Assembly: GCA_016200045.1 (NCBI GenBank)
Contig: JACQFN010000002.1
Coordinates: 62,001-126,000, forward strand
Origin: Nitrososphaerota archaeon
Lineage (GTDB): Archaea > Thermoproteota > Nitrososphaeria > Nitrososphaerales > Gagatemarchaeaceae
Direction of reading: 5' to 3'
DNA: 64,000 nucleotides
Shown here: positions 1-8,554 of the stretch, one piece after another
Numbering within the stretch: the first letter of the stretch is position 1
How the letters are laid out: each line of letters starts with the position of its first letter
Made by a program: the position numbers and the translations under genes
The notes under the pieces: model-generated
What the model saw: the letters and a program-made list of their open reading frames with translations, nothing else
What the model was told of the DNA's origin: nothing
Database searches by the model: none

Positions 1-64
1 TCTCGGCCGACTTGAAGAAGAACCCCCTCTGCTGGGCGAGCCTCATCGCGTCTTCGAATTTCAT
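1..64 (-). CDS. glyS: Glycyl-tRNA synthetase, N-terminal fragment
   Basis: Only the first 21 codons lie in the window and the gene runs off the left edge. The minus strand from an ATG at 64 reads MKFEDAMRLAQQRGFFFK. The A-x-x-R-G-F-F pattern is typical of the first helix of archaeal/eukaryotic-type class II glycyl-tRNA synthetase, just before its IYGG...GFYDYGP segment. The enzyme charges tRNA-Gly in the cytoplasm. The call rests on this short match only. Confidence 0.6.
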   Translation of the reverse strand, partial: MKFEDAMRLAQQRGFFFKSAE

Positions 65-210
65 GTGCGCTTGCGAGCCCCGTCACTCGGCCATAAATGC
101 TGTTTGAGGAGCCAAACGGCCGCCTACAGAGCGTCGGAGCAGCGAAGCTTCAAGTACGAACCCGAGGTCGAGTGCCGGTTTTGCGTCTATAGGCACGAAC
201 CGTCGTCCCC

Positions 211-1455
211 TTAGCCTGTGACTTCGTCCTGATTCTCGCTCCCTGTTTCAGTCTTTGCCGCACCTCTCGGTGGCGCGGGCTCTGGGACCAGCGAGAACGC
301 CCTCCACCCTGCCTTGACCACGAAAGCGGACAGGAAGGTCGTTATCAGCGTGACCACCCCTATCAGGGGAAGGAGGGCAGTGCTGGCCGGTTGCACGTCT
401 GCTCCCCCCTTTGCCACGACAAGACCCACCTCACCGCCGGAGGCGGACAGTCCGAACGCAGTCCGCAGCGAGACCGAGCTTCCGTATTTCACGGCCCTGG
501 CCGAGCTGAGCACTGTGAATAGCTTCATCGAAATCGAGATCAGCGAAAGAATCACGGCAGGGATGATGAAGACCGGGATCAGGGTCACGTCCATCAGCGC
601 ACCCATGGATACGAAGAAGAGGGCCGCGAACATGTCCCTGAGAGGGGTCGCAAGAATCTTGAGGGTCTCGTGGTAGCTGGACCTGGCCACGAGGACCCCC
701 GCGAGGAAGGCGCCGGTTGCGACCGAGATGCCGATCACAGTGGCGACTATCGACAGGCCGAACGCGATCGCCAGCATGACGAGGATCAGGAGCTCGTCGT
801 TCCGGTAGTCGCCGACCAGGTTGATCGCCCGCGGAACAACCCTCGAGCCAAGGACGAGAGTCCCGATTATGAAGAAGAGGGCCAATCCAAGCGACCAGGC
901 CAAGTCGAAAGGCTCCAGGGTCCCGACCGAGACGACGGACTGCAGTATGGCAAGGAACGACAGCACAATGACGTCTTCCACTATCGACACGGAAATGATC
1001 AGGGCGGAAGCTTCATGGTCGATGAGCTCCATCTCACTGAGAAACTTCGAGGCGACGACCGTGCTCGTCACCGTGATGGCGAGCGCTATGAACAGGCTGT
1101 CGAACAAGGTGAAACTGAGGAACGTCGTCACCGCCAGCGCCACTACAAAGGTCCCGGCCACCTTGAACGACGCCATCGTGAGGACCTTGCGGAGGGTTCC
1201 CTCCAGCCGGTCGGCAGGAAACTCGAGCCCCACGACGAAGAGGAGCATCGCCACTCCGACCTGGGCCAGAGAATTGACGACCGGCAAGTCCAGGATGATG
1301 GCGCCCGGCCAAGTGCTCGGGCCTAGTATTATTCCAGCGAGGAGGTAGCCTATTATCAGCGGTTGCTTCAGCTTGTGGAACAGGATTGCCATCAGGCCTG
1401 AGACGATCATGATCACGGCCAGGTCCTGGATCAGCTGGTAGGCCTGAATCGCCAA
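211..1455 (-). CDS. CPA2-type cation/proton antiporter
   Basis: This 414-residue protein is almost entirely hydrophobic, with about a dozen membrane segments, and carries hallmarks of the Na+/H+ exchanger (PF00999, KefB/CPA2) fold: GYLLAGIILGP near residue 40 and ATGAFLAGVLVARS near residue 250. The family exchanges Na+ or K+ for H+ across the membrane and supports pH and salt homeostasis. There is no C-terminal TrkA-N or RCK domain, so it is the short membrane-only form; the tail after the last helix is about 30 polar residues. The TTG start is supported by a TATA-like box 23 bases upstream, implying a leaderless message. Ion specificity cannot be read from sequence. Confidence 0.9.
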   Translation of the reverse strand: MAIQAYQLIQDLAVIMIVSGLMAILFHKLKQPLIIGYLLAGIILGPSTWPGAIILDLPVVNSLAQVGVAMLLFVVGLEFPADRLEGTLRKVLTMASFKVAGTFVVALAVTTFLSFTLFDSLFIALAITVTSTVVASKFLSEMELIDHEASALIISVSIVEDVIVLSFLAILQSVVSVGTLEPFDLAWSLGLALFFIIGTLVLGSRVVPRAINLVGDYRNDELLILVMLAIAFGLSIVATVIGISVATGAFLAGVLVARSSYHETLKILATPLRDMFAALFFVSMGALMDVTLIPVFIIPAVILSLISISMKLFTVLSSARAVKYGSSVSLRTAFGLSASGGEVGLVVAKGGADVQPASTALLPLIGVVTLITTFLSAFVVKAGWRAFSLVPEPAPPRGAAKTETGSENQDEVTG

Positions 1456-1477
1456 CGGGAAGGTAGCGAAATGCGTG

Positions 1478-1484
1478 ATTATAA
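1478..1484 (-). promoter_or_regulatory. TATA-like box of the antiporter gene
   Basis: The minus strand reads TTATAAT about 23 bases before the TTG start of the antiporter gene. With the usual archaeal TATA-to-start distance of 24-27 bases, transcription would begin at or next to the start codon. This is a motif-and-distance inference. Confidence 0.55.
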
Positions 1485-1521
1485 TTCATCCGCGCAAGCC
1501 GGTTTCCCGTCGGGCTTGGGG

Positions 1522-1911
1522 TTACCTGTCTACGACGAACTTGTACCCGTAGATTATCTGCCCTGACTCTCCGTCCACCTTCATCCTCCTTACCGTCGCC
1601 TTTACCCTTGCGCCGGTCTTCACCGATTCGTCCGGGGAATCGACGACCTGGCTCAGCACCCGGGCGCCGTTCTTCAGCTCGACGACCGCAAGGTAGAACG
1701 GGGCCTGCGCCTCAAAGCCCGGGAGGGGTTCGTGCAGTCGAGTGTATGTGACGATCTTGCCGCTCTTGGGCATCTCCTTGTCAACTATCTTCTCCGACCC
1801 GCATCCCCTGCACCTGTATACGGGAGGGAAGAACTCGTCACCGCAGTTCTGACACCTGCTCCCTATCAGCCTGTAGTATCTGTCGCGGTTCCTCCAGTAC
1901 TCTATTGCCAA
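1522..1911 (-). CDS. DUF35 OB-fold/zinc-ribbon partner of HMG-CoA synthase-thiolase
   Basis: A 129-residue protein with an N-terminal zinc ribbon (Cys20, 23, 34, 37: CQNC and CRGC) followed by an OB-fold rich in strands. This is the DUF35 architecture. In archaea it bridges thiolase and HMG-CoA synthase in a complex that channels acetoacetyl-CoA (established for this family in methanogens). The TTG start directly follows the TAG stop of the thiolase gene, so the two are translationally linked. Order HMGCS-thiolase-DUF35 on one strand matches the classic archaeal mevalonate-entry operon. Confidence 0.93.
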   Translation of the reverse strand: MAIEYWRNRDRYYRLIGSRCQNCGDEFFPPVYRCRGCGSEKIVDKEMPKSGKIVTYTRLHEPLPGFEAQAPFYLAVVELKNGARVLSQVVDSPDESVKTGARVKATVRRMKVDGESGQIIYGYKFVVDR

Positions 1912-3075
1912 CTATGACGCCCTCCCCAGGACCTGAATTGCGCTCGTCGTGTCCACCCCTCCCACGTTCTGGGTGACTGCATACTCTACCCCCTCCACCT
2001 GGTTCAGCCCTGCCTGGCCGGTAAGCTGCATGAACGCCTCGACCACCTGATATACCCCGGTCGCGCCCACAGGGTGGCCGCGAGCCTTCAGCCCCCCGAA
2101 GGTGTTGATCGGCATCGAGCTCCCCTGGTCGTACTTCCCTTCCTTCGCGTCCCTTGCCCCCATCCCTCTCTTTGAGAACCCCATCGCCTCCAGCGAAAGC
2201 GCTCCCACAACCGAGAACGCGTCGTGCACCTCGGCGAGGCTGACCTTCTTGGGCGAGAGCCCAGCATCGCTCATCGCCTTCCCGAAGGCTGACTTCGTGG
2301 CTCCGAACTCCAGCATGTCCTTCCGCTCGTAGACGCTGAACTCGGCGGTCGCCACCCTGCTCGCAAGGACCTCTGCCATCCTCCTCTTGGATCCTGCCGC
2401 CCGCCTCTCCCCGGTCAGGAGGACCGCTGCGGCACCGTCTCCGACGGGTGCACAGTCGAAGAGCCTCAACGGGTCTGCCACCATGCTTGAGCGGCTGACC
2501 ACCTCGGGGGATATCGCCTTCCTGAACTGCGCGTGTTCCGCGGTGACCGCGTTCTTGTGGTCGAGAACCGGTATAGAGCTCAACTCGTCCCTGGACACCC
2601 CCAGATGCTCCATGTAGTACCGTGCTAGCAGGCCGTTGAGGGCGGCGAAGGTCGCCCCGACGAACTGGGTGTAGTCTGCCGACTCCGCCATCGCAAGCGC
2701 CTTCGACGTCTCTTCGGGCTCGAGGTCCCTCATCTTCTCCACGCCAACGACGAGGGCGGACTCGATCGCCCCCGACCTTATCAGGGAGGTCGCCAGGTTG
2801 ACCGCCGAGCCTCCCGAGGAGCACGCGGACTCGACCTTGAAGGCGGGCGTCCCTGCCAGCCCGAGCGCGCTCGCCACCATCGCCCCAAGATGCTCCTGCG
2901 ATGAACCGACCGCGCTGAACATGTTTCCTACGAATATGTGCTCAGGCTTCACCTTCGGGGCTCCCTTGATGGCCCCTCTTGCAGCTTCGACCGAAAGGTC
3001 GAGGATGGACTTGCTCCAGTGGTCTCCGACCTTTGTGAGCCCTGCTGAGGCAATGTACACCTTTGACTTTCCCAA
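1912..3075 (-). CDS. Acetyl-CoA C-acetyltransferase (thiolase)
   Basis: The 387-residue protein has the thiolase nucleophile Cys85 in VESACSSGGS and the catalytic His in the C-terminal GHPVGATG motif. It condenses two acetyl-CoA to acetoacetyl-CoA for the next enzyme of the mevalonate route to isoprenoid lipids. The C-terminal second-cysteine region reads QNVGG, as in archaeal SCP-x-like thiolases rather than the bacterial CxGGG form. It lies between the HMG-CoA synthase and DUF35 genes, with an 8-base gap upstream and no gap downstream, which fits a single operon and a physical complex. Confidence 0.93.
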   Translation of the reverse strand: MGKSKVYIASAGLTKVGDHWSKSILDLSVEAARGAIKGAPKVKPEHIFVGNMFSAVGSSQEHLGAMVASALGLAGTPAFKVESACSSGGSAVNLATSLIRSGAIESALVVGVEKMRDLEPEETSKALAMAESADYTQFVGATFAALNGLLARYYMEHLGVSRDELSSIPVLDHKNAVTAEHAQFRKAISPEVVSRSSMVADPLRLFDCAPVGDGAAAVLLTGERRAAGSKRRMAEVLASRVATAEFSVYERKDMLEFGATKSAFGKAMSDAGLSPKKVSLAEVHDAFSVVGALSLEAMGFSKRGMGARDAKEGKYDQGSSMPINTFGGLKARGHPVGATGVYQVVEAFMQLTGQAGLNQVEGVEYAVTQNVGGVDTTSAIQVLGRAS

Positions 3076-3083
3076 ACGTTCGC

Positions 3084-4127
3084 CTACTTCTGGAGCTTGT
3101 CCCTGAACTTGCTGTAGGTTGAGTAATCGATCTTCGAGGTTCGGCTCATGATCGACTTTACGGTCGGGTTGACCCCGCGAGTCCTCGTGATCCCGTCGGT
3201 GACCTCGATGCAGAACGCGTCGGAGCCTGCGCCGGAGCCGAAGCTCGCGAGCAGTATCTTGTCCCCTGGGGACGCTTCGTCGAGAACGGCGGCCAGCCCG
3301 ATCGGTGAGCTCCCCGCGTACGTGTTCCCGATCGTCGGGTTGAGGAGCCCAGTCTTGATCTGCTCCATCGTGAACCCCAGCCTCGTCGCTACCTCTACTG
3401 GGAACCTCGGGTTGGGCTGGTGGAAGACGGCGTACTTGAAGTCAGACGGGACGTGCCCGGTTTCCTTGAAGAGGGTCCTGACCGAGTTCTCGATGTGATA
3501 GAAGTAGGCGGGCTCGCCGGTGAACCTCGACAGGTGCCTGGGGTAACGCTCGTGGGCCCTTCGCCAGAAGTCCCCCGTGTCCGACACGAATGAGGTGCTG
3601 CAGTCGATCACCCCTATCGCCTTCTTGTCCTTCCTGCCTATGACGTATGCGGCCCCTCCGCTGGCGGCGGTGTACTCCAAATCGTCTCCCGGCCTCCCCT
3701 GCGCGGTGTCCATCCCGATCGCGAGGCCTGCGTCTATCATCCCGGACCCGACAAGTCCGGTGATGACCTGAATCGCCTCGGTCCCGGCCTTGCAGGCGAA
3801 CTCGAGGTCGGCGGCCAAGGTGTGATGCTGTCCCAGAGCCTGGGCGACAATCGTGCTCGTCGGTTTGACCGCGTACGGCTTTGATTCTGTCCCGACGAAA
3901 ACCGCCCCCAGCTCCTTCGTCTCTGACATCTTCATGGCCAGCCTGGCAGCCTCGAGGGCCATGGTCACGGTGTCCTCGTCCATCGACGCGACCGCCTTCT
4001 CGACGTTTGGTCCGGACCCTCCGCCCTTCCATACCCTGGCGATCTCGGTGGTGGGGAGGCGGTAGTAGGGGAGGTAAGCGCCGTAACCCCTGATGGCGGC
4101 CCTTTCCTTGCTCTGCATCAGGTGCAA
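3084..4127 (-). CDS. mvaS: Hydroxymethylglutaryl-CoA synthase
   Basis: This 347-residue enzyme has the HMG-CoA synthase triad in expected spacing: Glu81 (FVGTES), Cys112 (EFACKAGT) and His236 (VFHQPNP). It joins acetyl-CoA and acetoacetyl-CoA to HMG-CoA, the committed step of archaeal lipid isoprenoid synthesis. Length is normal for the archaeal family. It is the first gene of the HMGCS-thiolase-DUF35 operon. The start used here begins MHLMQSKER; the second ATG, three codons on, fits the family N-terminus equally well. A TATA-like CTTTATG lies about 35 bases upstream of the first start. Confidence 0.95.
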   Translation of the reverse strand: MHLMQSKERAAIRGYGAYLPYYRLPTTEIARVWKGGGSGPNVEKAVASMDEDTVTMALEAARLAMKMSETKELGAVFVGTESKPYAVKPTSTIVAQALGQHHTLAADLEFACKAGTEAIQVITGLVGSGMIDAGLAIGMDTAQGRPGDDLEYTAASGGAAYVIGRKDKKAIGVIDCSTSFVSDTGDFWRRAHERYPRHLSRFTGEPAYFYHIENSVRTLFKETGHVPSDFKYAVFHQPNPRFPVEVATRLGFTMEQIKTGLLNPTIGNTYAGSSPIGLAAVLDEASPGDKILLASFGSGAGSDAFCIEVTDGITRTRGVNPTVKSIMSRTSKIDYSTYSKFRDKLQK

Positions 4128-4174
4128 GAATAATTCAACCGAGCCCGCTTCATCCGATACATAAAGAATTAGCC

Positions 4175-4215
4175 AGATAAGGGTTGTCGGGTTAGGCAGT
4201 TGCCGAACCCTATCT
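4175..4215. other. Nested inverted repeats between rpoP and the HMGCS gene
   Basis: GGGTTAGGCA-GT-TGCCGAACCC (4189-4210) forms a nearly perfect hairpin. The same right arm, extended as AACCCTATCT, can instead pair with AGATAAGGGTT at 4175-4185, giving two mutually exclusive folds. The element sits 3' of rpoP and just upstream of the HMGCS promoter, so it could end rpoP transcripts or influence the downstream operon. Pairing is seen in the sequence; function is not established. Confidence 0.45.
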
Positions 4216-4251
4216 GAATGCCTTCGGTTTCGGAGAAATTACTGCCTTCGA

Positions 4252-4440
4252 TCAGACGGCCTTGATCTGCTTCACTACGGCGGGCCGAGCCTTCCTGAAC
4301 ACCCTGTATCCGCATATGCACTTTACCTCCGGTAGCTTGGACAGCTCCTCCTGAGTGGTCCGAGTCCCGCATCTCACGCACTCGTATACCGCGCCTGCGA
4401 AGACCTTTGCAGGCTGTTCCTTGGGTGCTTCAATCGACAA
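4252..4440 (-). CDS. rpoP: DNA-directed RNA polymerase subunit P (Rpb12-like)
   Basis: The 62-residue protein matches the Rpb12/RpoP zinc-ribbon pattern: YECVRCGTRT, then LSKLPEVKCICGYRVFRKARP. This subunit anchors the Rpo3/Rpo10 assembly platform of archaeal RNA polymerase. The second metal knuckle is written C-I-C here, one residue tighter than the C-x-x-C most often seen, which is worth noting but still supplies two cysteines. The start is TTG; an A/T-rich stretch about 26 bases upstream could be its TATA box. The usual L37Ae neighbour is absent. Confidence 0.92.
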   Translation of the reverse strand: MSIEAPKEQPAKVFAGAVYECVRCGTRTTQEELSKLPEVKCICGYRVFRKARPAVVKQIKAV

Positions 4441-4518
4441 GATGTGTTCGCACCTTCCTCCATGTATTTCTGTTTTTCCGCTGTCGGAATCGGTCCTGCT
4501 CCTTCCGAGAACCGGCCA

Positions 4519-5271
4519 TCAACCCTTCCGCCATTCCAGACGAGGTGGGAAGATTGCCATGACGAGCACTTTGAAGAAGAATCTGAGCACCGCTCCAAGC
4601 CCAAGCTTCGACCTTCCAGCAATCCTTCGTTGAAACACGAAGGGGACCTCCACGATCTTCCCCTGACCCTTGAGTAGGCAAAGGGCAGCCACCTGGAATT
4701 CGAACCCCGTTGCGGGGAGTTTTGCCGATGAGAGCCTGCCCGCCGCTGCTTTCGAGAACGCCCTATACCCGGATGTTGCGTCCCTGACCGGTAGCCTAAG
4801 CATGGTCTTGGCATACGCATTCGCCCCCTTGCTGACGACCCTCCTGGCCAGCCCCCAGCCCCCGACCCCTCCGCCAGGTACGTACCTCGAAGCTATTGCC
4901 ACGTCCGCCCCTGACGCTACGGCCCCCATGAGGTCACTCAGGGTCTCCGGAGGGTGCTGGAGGTCTGCGTCCATTTCGACTATGACCTCCGGGTCGAAGT
5001 TGGCAAGCGCGTGTGCGATGCCTTCCTGGTAGGCGCTCCCTATTCCTCTCTTCTCTTTTCTGCTCAGGAGATGAATCCACTTCTCCCTGGAAGAGATGGC
5101 AAGAACGGACTCTCCGGTCCCGTCCGGGCTAGAGTCATCCACGAAGAGGATGTCCAGCCCGGTAATCCCTGTCTGTCTTATCCCCTCTATCAGTTGGACG
5201 ACGTTGTCACTTTCGTTATAGGTCGGGATGACTACGCAGACCCGCGGCCCTGGAGGCAGGTCGGGGTTCAC
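4519..5271 (-). CDS. Dolichol-phosphate mannosyltransferase-like GT2 glycosyltransferase
   Basis: This 250-residue GT2 enzyme shows VCVVIPTYNES at the N-terminus, the nucleotide/metal segment FVDDSSPDGT and DADLQHPPE (D-x-D equivalent), all as in DPM1-like enzymes. The family moves mannose or glucose from GDP/UDP onto dolichyl phosphate, feeding lipid-linked sugars to membrane GT-C enzymes. There is no C-terminal membrane domain, as in the short soluble DPM1 class. Its GTG start directly abuts the stop of the upstream aminotransferase gene, so both are in one operon, consistent with glycan assembly. Confidence 0.88.
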   Translation of the reverse strand: MNPDLPPGPRVCVVIPTYNESDNVVQLIEGIRQTGITGLDILFVDDSSPDGTGESVLAISSREKWIHLLSRKEKRGIGSAYQEGIAHALANFDPEVIVEMDADLQHPPETLSDLMGAVASGADVAIASRYVPGGGVGGWGLARRVVSKGANAYAKTMLRLPVRDATSGYRAFSKAAAGRLSSAKLPATGFEFQVAALCLLKGQGKIVEVPFVFQRRIAGRSKLGLGAVLRFFFKVLVMAIFPPRLEWRKG

Positions 5272-6405
5272 CTAGAGGATGCCTTTCGCGGCTTTGATGA
5301 ACTCGTCAGAGATGCGGCCCATGTCTTCGGAGGTGAGCCTGGGATGAACCGGGAGCGAGAGCACGTGGCTGCTCGATGCCTCCGTCCTCCCTAGGCTTTT
5401 CTTGGAGTACCCGAGCCGCTGATAGAGTGGGGTCTTGTGGACCGGCGTCTTGAAGTACACGGCAGCCCCGATCCCGGCTGCGTTGAGCCTCTTCATGATT
5501 CTGTCCCTCCCCTTCCTCAGATAGAGAGTGTAGAGGTAGAAGACGTGCGTCCTGTCGTCTGACACCTGTGTAAATCTCGCGCCGTCCACCCGCCCGAGGG
5601 ATCCGTTGAGGGCGGCTGCGTTCCGCCGCCGGGACTTCAGGAACCCAGAGAGCCTGTCCATCTGCACCGACGCGACCGCAGCCCCGAGCTCCGGGAGCCT
5701 GTAGTTGAACCCGAGGTGCCTTGAGTCGTAGCCGTGCAGCATTCCGTGGTTCCGCACCAGTCGGAGCCGGTCGGCAAGCTCGTCGCTCTGCGTCGATATG
5801 GCCCCTCCCTCCCCCGAGGTTGCGACCTTGGTTCCGTACAGGCTGAAGCAACCGGCGTCCGAGAGAGTCCCCGTCTGCCTCCCCTTGTACTCGGCCCCCA
5901 GTGACTCGGCCGCGTCTTCGATGACGTGAATCGACCGCGGAGCCGCGGTCTCGCGAACCTCGTCCATGTCGGCTGGGAACCCGTAGATGTGCACCGGAAT
6001 GACCGCCCTCGTCCTGCTCGTCACCGCCCGCTTGAATTTCCCGGGGTCGATGTTGTAGTCCTCCTTGATGTCGACGAACACAGGCCTTGCCCCGCACGCG
6101 AGTACGACGTTCGCGGTAGCGACGAAGGTGAACGAAGGAAGGACGACCTCGTCCCCCTCTTTTATCCCGAGCGCCAGCAGCACCGAATGCAGCGCAGCTG
6201 TCCCTGAGTTGACAGCGATGACGTGCTTCGCCTTCAGCAGCTTCCCCGCCTTCGACTCGAACTCCCGTACCATGGGCCCTCCCCCGTACGACGAGTCGGT
6301 CAGCCGGCCTGACTCGACCACCCGTTCGACGGCCCTCTTCTCGGCTTCCCCGATGTTCGGAAGGTTGATCGGCAGGAACTCCATGCCCACCCACCCGCCG
6401 CGCAA
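5272..6405 (-). CDS. DegT/DnrJ/EryC1/StrS-type PLP sugar aminotransferase
   Basis: A 377-residue type I PLP enzyme with NSGTAALH, the EDAAESLG segment (Asp binding the pyridine nitrogen) and the Schiff-base Lys193 in SLYGTKVATSGEGGAI. The family transaminates nucleotide-linked keto-sugars for surface polysaccharides or glycoproteins. The downstream neighbour is a DPM-like transferase and a divergent GT-C-like gene lies next door, so a role in N-glycan or S-layer sugar synthesis is likely. The true start may be the internal ATG giving MEFLPINLP, seven codons on, which matches the usual family N-terminus better. Confidence 0.9.
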   Translation of the reverse strand: MRGGWVGMEFLPINLPNIGEAEKRAVERVVESGRLTDSSYGGGPMVREFESKAGKLLKAKHVIAVNSGTAALHSVLLALGIKEGDEVVLPSFTFVATANVVLACGARPVFVDIKEDYNIDPGKFKRAVTSRTRAVIPVHIYGFPADMDEVRETAAPRSIHVIEDAAESLGAEYKGRQTGTLSDAGCFSLYGTKVATSGEGGAISTQSDELADRLRLVRNHGMLHGYDSRHLGFNYRLPELGAAVASVQMDRLSGFLKSRRRNAAALNGSLGRVDGARFTQVSDDRTHVFYLYTLYLRKGRDRIMKRLNAAGIGAAVYFKTPVHKTPLYQRLGYSKKSLGRTEASSSHVLSLPVHPRLTSEDMGRISDEFIKAAKGIL

Positions 6406-6411
6406 GAGTAT

Positions 6412-7440
6412 TTGAGATTCACACGCAGGGGCAGGTCTTCGGAGATGACCTGGGGGAGCGGAAGGACCTTCGCGCTCGCGGCTGCAGCAGCCCTGTTGGT
6501 CCGCCTCGCACTTCTGTCTTACGGTTTCAGATACATCCCGGACATCTCGTACTATGACCAGCAGGCTGTCGCTGCCCTGGCGTCTGGGTCAGACCCATAC
6601 GGGTACTCGTATTCGGTCCCGCCTCAGCTCCTGACCCCCGGGGCGGAGAACGTCTTCGCCTACCTCCCAGGCGTCCTGTTGATGCTCTTTCCATTCGGAG
6701 TGCTCACGGACGTTAGGCTTGGGCTAGTGGCATGCGACTTCATCATAGCCTCCTGCCTTGCATACTCCGGGGGGAGGAAGGGCCTACTCGCGTCCGTGGT
6801 CTTTCTGTTCTCCCCCCTCGTCCCCTTCTTCTCCACATGGTATCCAAACAACGCGCTCGTCGCCATGGCCTTCGTTGCGATGTCATCGGTGCTGTCGGGT
6901 AGGGGGAGGGCGACGACCTCTGCGGCCCTTCTCGGCCTGGCCCTTGCGTCCAATCAATTCGTTCTGCTGGCATATCCCTTCTTGGCCTACCGGGGGCTCG
7001 TGTCCCGCCGCCTCGGAGAACTGGCTGTTGCCCTAGGGGTCGCGGGACTCGTGGTTCTCCCTTTCGTGGCTTGGGACCCTGCTGCATTCTGGGGAAACGT
7101 GGTCGCCTTTCCCCTCACGAGACCCCCGACACCGCTGGTAGTCCCTGAGGCGTTCGGGTACAACGTGAACCTGACGCTTGGCGGAATAGTCTTCACTCTG
7201 TCCGGGTATGTCTTGCCGCTCTGGCTGAAAGGAGTCCTGATGTCCCTCCCTCTCGTTCTCCTTCTCAGGAGGTCTCGTAGGCATGGGTCGGAGTACCTGA
7301 ACGCTGCAATCTATCTCGCGGTAGCGGTCTTCATCATCCCCAACACTCTCTCTTGGTGGTACCTTGAACTTCCTTACTTGCTGCTCCTGATTTGGCTCGC
7401 CCGCAAGGGGCCCGAAACGGAGACGGCCTTGAACCCTTAA
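6412..7440 (+). CDS. Polytopic GT-C-like glycosyltransferase (mannosyltransferase type)
   Basis: This 342-residue membrane protein has about nine hydrophobic helices. After the first helix it carries a periplasm-facing acidic site (IPDISYYD) and a segment with GSDPYGY...FAYLPG, as in GT-C enzymes of the DUF2029/GT87 and related groups that use polyprenyl-phosphate sugars. Such an enzyme would use the product of the neighbouring DPM-like transferase. It is divergent from the DegT gene with almost no intergenic space. The exact family is not certain; the fold class is inferred from helix layout and the loop motif. Confidence 0.6.
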   Translation: MRFTRRGRSSEMTWGSGRTFALAAAAALLVRLALLSYGFRYIPDISYYDQQAVAALASGSDPYGYSYSVPPQLLTPGAENVFAYLPGVLLMLFPFGVLTDVRLGLVACDFIIASCLAYSGGRKGLLASVVFLFSPLVPFFSTWYPNNALVAMAFVAMSSVLSGRGRATTSAALLGLALASNQFVLLAYPFLAYRGLVSRRLGELAVALGVAGLVVLPFVAWDPAAFWGNVVAFPLTRPPTPLVVPEAFGYNVNLTLGGIVFTLSGYVLPLWLKGVLMSLPLVLLLRRSRRHGSEYLNAAIYLAVAVFIIPNTLSWWYLELPYLLLLIWLARKGPETETALNP

Positions 7441-7467
7441 AGCGGTCGGTGCTTCGACAGGTCCGAG

Positions 7468-8001
7468 TTGGCCGGAGAGGGGCCCGAGCGCAATACGAGG
7501 CGCATGTTCGCAGTCTTCGCCTGGCTTTCGTTCGCAACAATCGTCACTCTGATCATCTACGGGGTCTACGAGTCATGGGTCCATCCGGGGCAGGCAGTCG
7601 GGCAGGTGTGGGTGGACGTGTACTGGCCTTTCCCCCCCTATTTCGCGCAGCCGGTCACCTACTTCAGCGTGGCCTGCATCACGCTCTTCTACAGCGGGCT
7701 CAGGCTCTGGGAACAGAGGATTTCTCGCTGGCCTAGGCCCATCCTGTCGTTTCTTCAGCTCTTCGGGTTCGTCGTAGCGTTCTCCTCGGCGTACGAAGTG
7801 ATCTACAACTTCATCTTCTGGGGCGCTACGTACGCGGTCGCGGCCCTCGAGCTCGATACTTCGATACCGGACCTGCTCACCAGCAACTATCCGGTCCCCT
7901 GGAGTTTCGTGTTTGCCACCAGGGCCTTCGCCGCCCTCTTCGTAATATCCGGATACTCGGTATACTTCCTCAGAAGGATGAGCGGCTCCAGGCTGATCTA
8001 G
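7468..8001 (+). CDS. Membrane protein of unknown function, four helices
   Basis: I do not recognise this 177-residue protein. It has four clear hydrophobic segments (about residues 15-35, 60-80, 92-118 and 145-165), with an aromatic-rich loop YWPFPPYFAQP between the first two. It starts at TTG 27 bases after the GT-C-like gene on the same strand, suggesting co-transcription. Its stop overlaps the stop of the convergent next gene at CTAG. There are no catalytic-looking residues; a small structural or accessory membrane protein is as far as the sequence goes. Confidence 0.65.
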   Translation: MAGEGPERNTRRMFAVFAWLSFATIVTLIIYGVYESWVHPGQAVGQVWVDVYWPFPPYFAQPVTYFSVACITLFYSGLRLWEQRISRWPRPILSFLQLFGFVVAFSSAYEVIYNFIFWGATYAVAALELDTSIPDLLTSNYPVPWSFVFATRAFAALFVISGYSVYFLRRMSGSRLI

Positions 8002-8354
8002 ACGGGCTTCGGCTTCGGTGACCCTGACCACAGCAGAGCCAGGTGGACGACCGCGAATACCGCGAATAGTCCGAGAGACACCTCCGCGACCGTCGCGAAG
8101 GCCCCTCCCAGCCAGGGGAACGACGCGTAGACCTGGTAGGCGCAGAGAAGGAACCCGAGGACCGCCGACGATTTCACCAAGGCCCAGGTCAACCTCATGC
8201 CAGGCCTAATGCGGAGCAATAATCCGCTGAGGATGCACGCTAAGACAGGCCAGAGAAGCAGCGCACTGACGACGAACGCCACCACAAGCCAGACGATTCC
8301 GACAGCGATGAAAGCATAGGAGAGGTTCTCCTTCAGGAGGTCTGCTACACGCAT
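7998..8354 (-). CDS. Small membrane protein of unknown function
   Basis: An unrecognised 118-residue protein with four predicted membrane segments separated by short basic loops (for example LLLRIRPGMR) and ending in the polar tail SGSPKPKPV. The ATG start and 4-base convergent overlap of stops at CTAG support it as a real gene. There are no motifs that point to a function. Confidence 0.6.
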   Translation of the reverse strand: MRVADLLKENLSYAFIAVGIVWLVVAFVVSALLLWPVLACILSGLLLRIRPGMRLTWALVKSSAVLGFLLCAYQVYASFPWLGGAFATVAEVSLGLFAVFAVVHLALLWSGSPKPKPV

Positions 8355-8554
8355 CTTGCCTGCCGCCCTCTGTTGGCAATATAAATGGTGTCTGTGGTCG
8401 CTCTCTCAACTTCTCGAATCCTCGTTTTCTCCTGGCGTCAGGAAACGGGCCGCAGGATATTCCGCCCTAAGTTCGAGACAGACAAGCATGCCGGGCAAGG
8501 CCCGCCAGTCTAACGGACCCCCCAGCCAAGATTGATTGTTCACGCTAGCCTTAT

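Noticed and set aside
670-1326. Plus-strand ORF of 218 residues inside the antiporter gene
   Set aside because: It is full of Arg/Asp/Gln runs typical of a shadow frame in GC-rich DNA and overlaps a clear membrane transporter gene.
4694-4709. tRNA T-loop-like GGAATTCGAACCCCG
   Set aside because: It lies inside the glycosyltransferase coding sequence and no cloverleaf can be formed around it.
5306-6394. Minus-strand ORF of 362 residues overlapping the DegT gene
   Set aside because: Low-complexity Arg/Gly composition with no domain; the other frame has all PLP enzyme motifs.
8492-8504. CGGGC-AAG-GCCCG hairpin before polB
   Set aside because: A short GC hairpin is expected by chance in this composition and has no T-run or partner.
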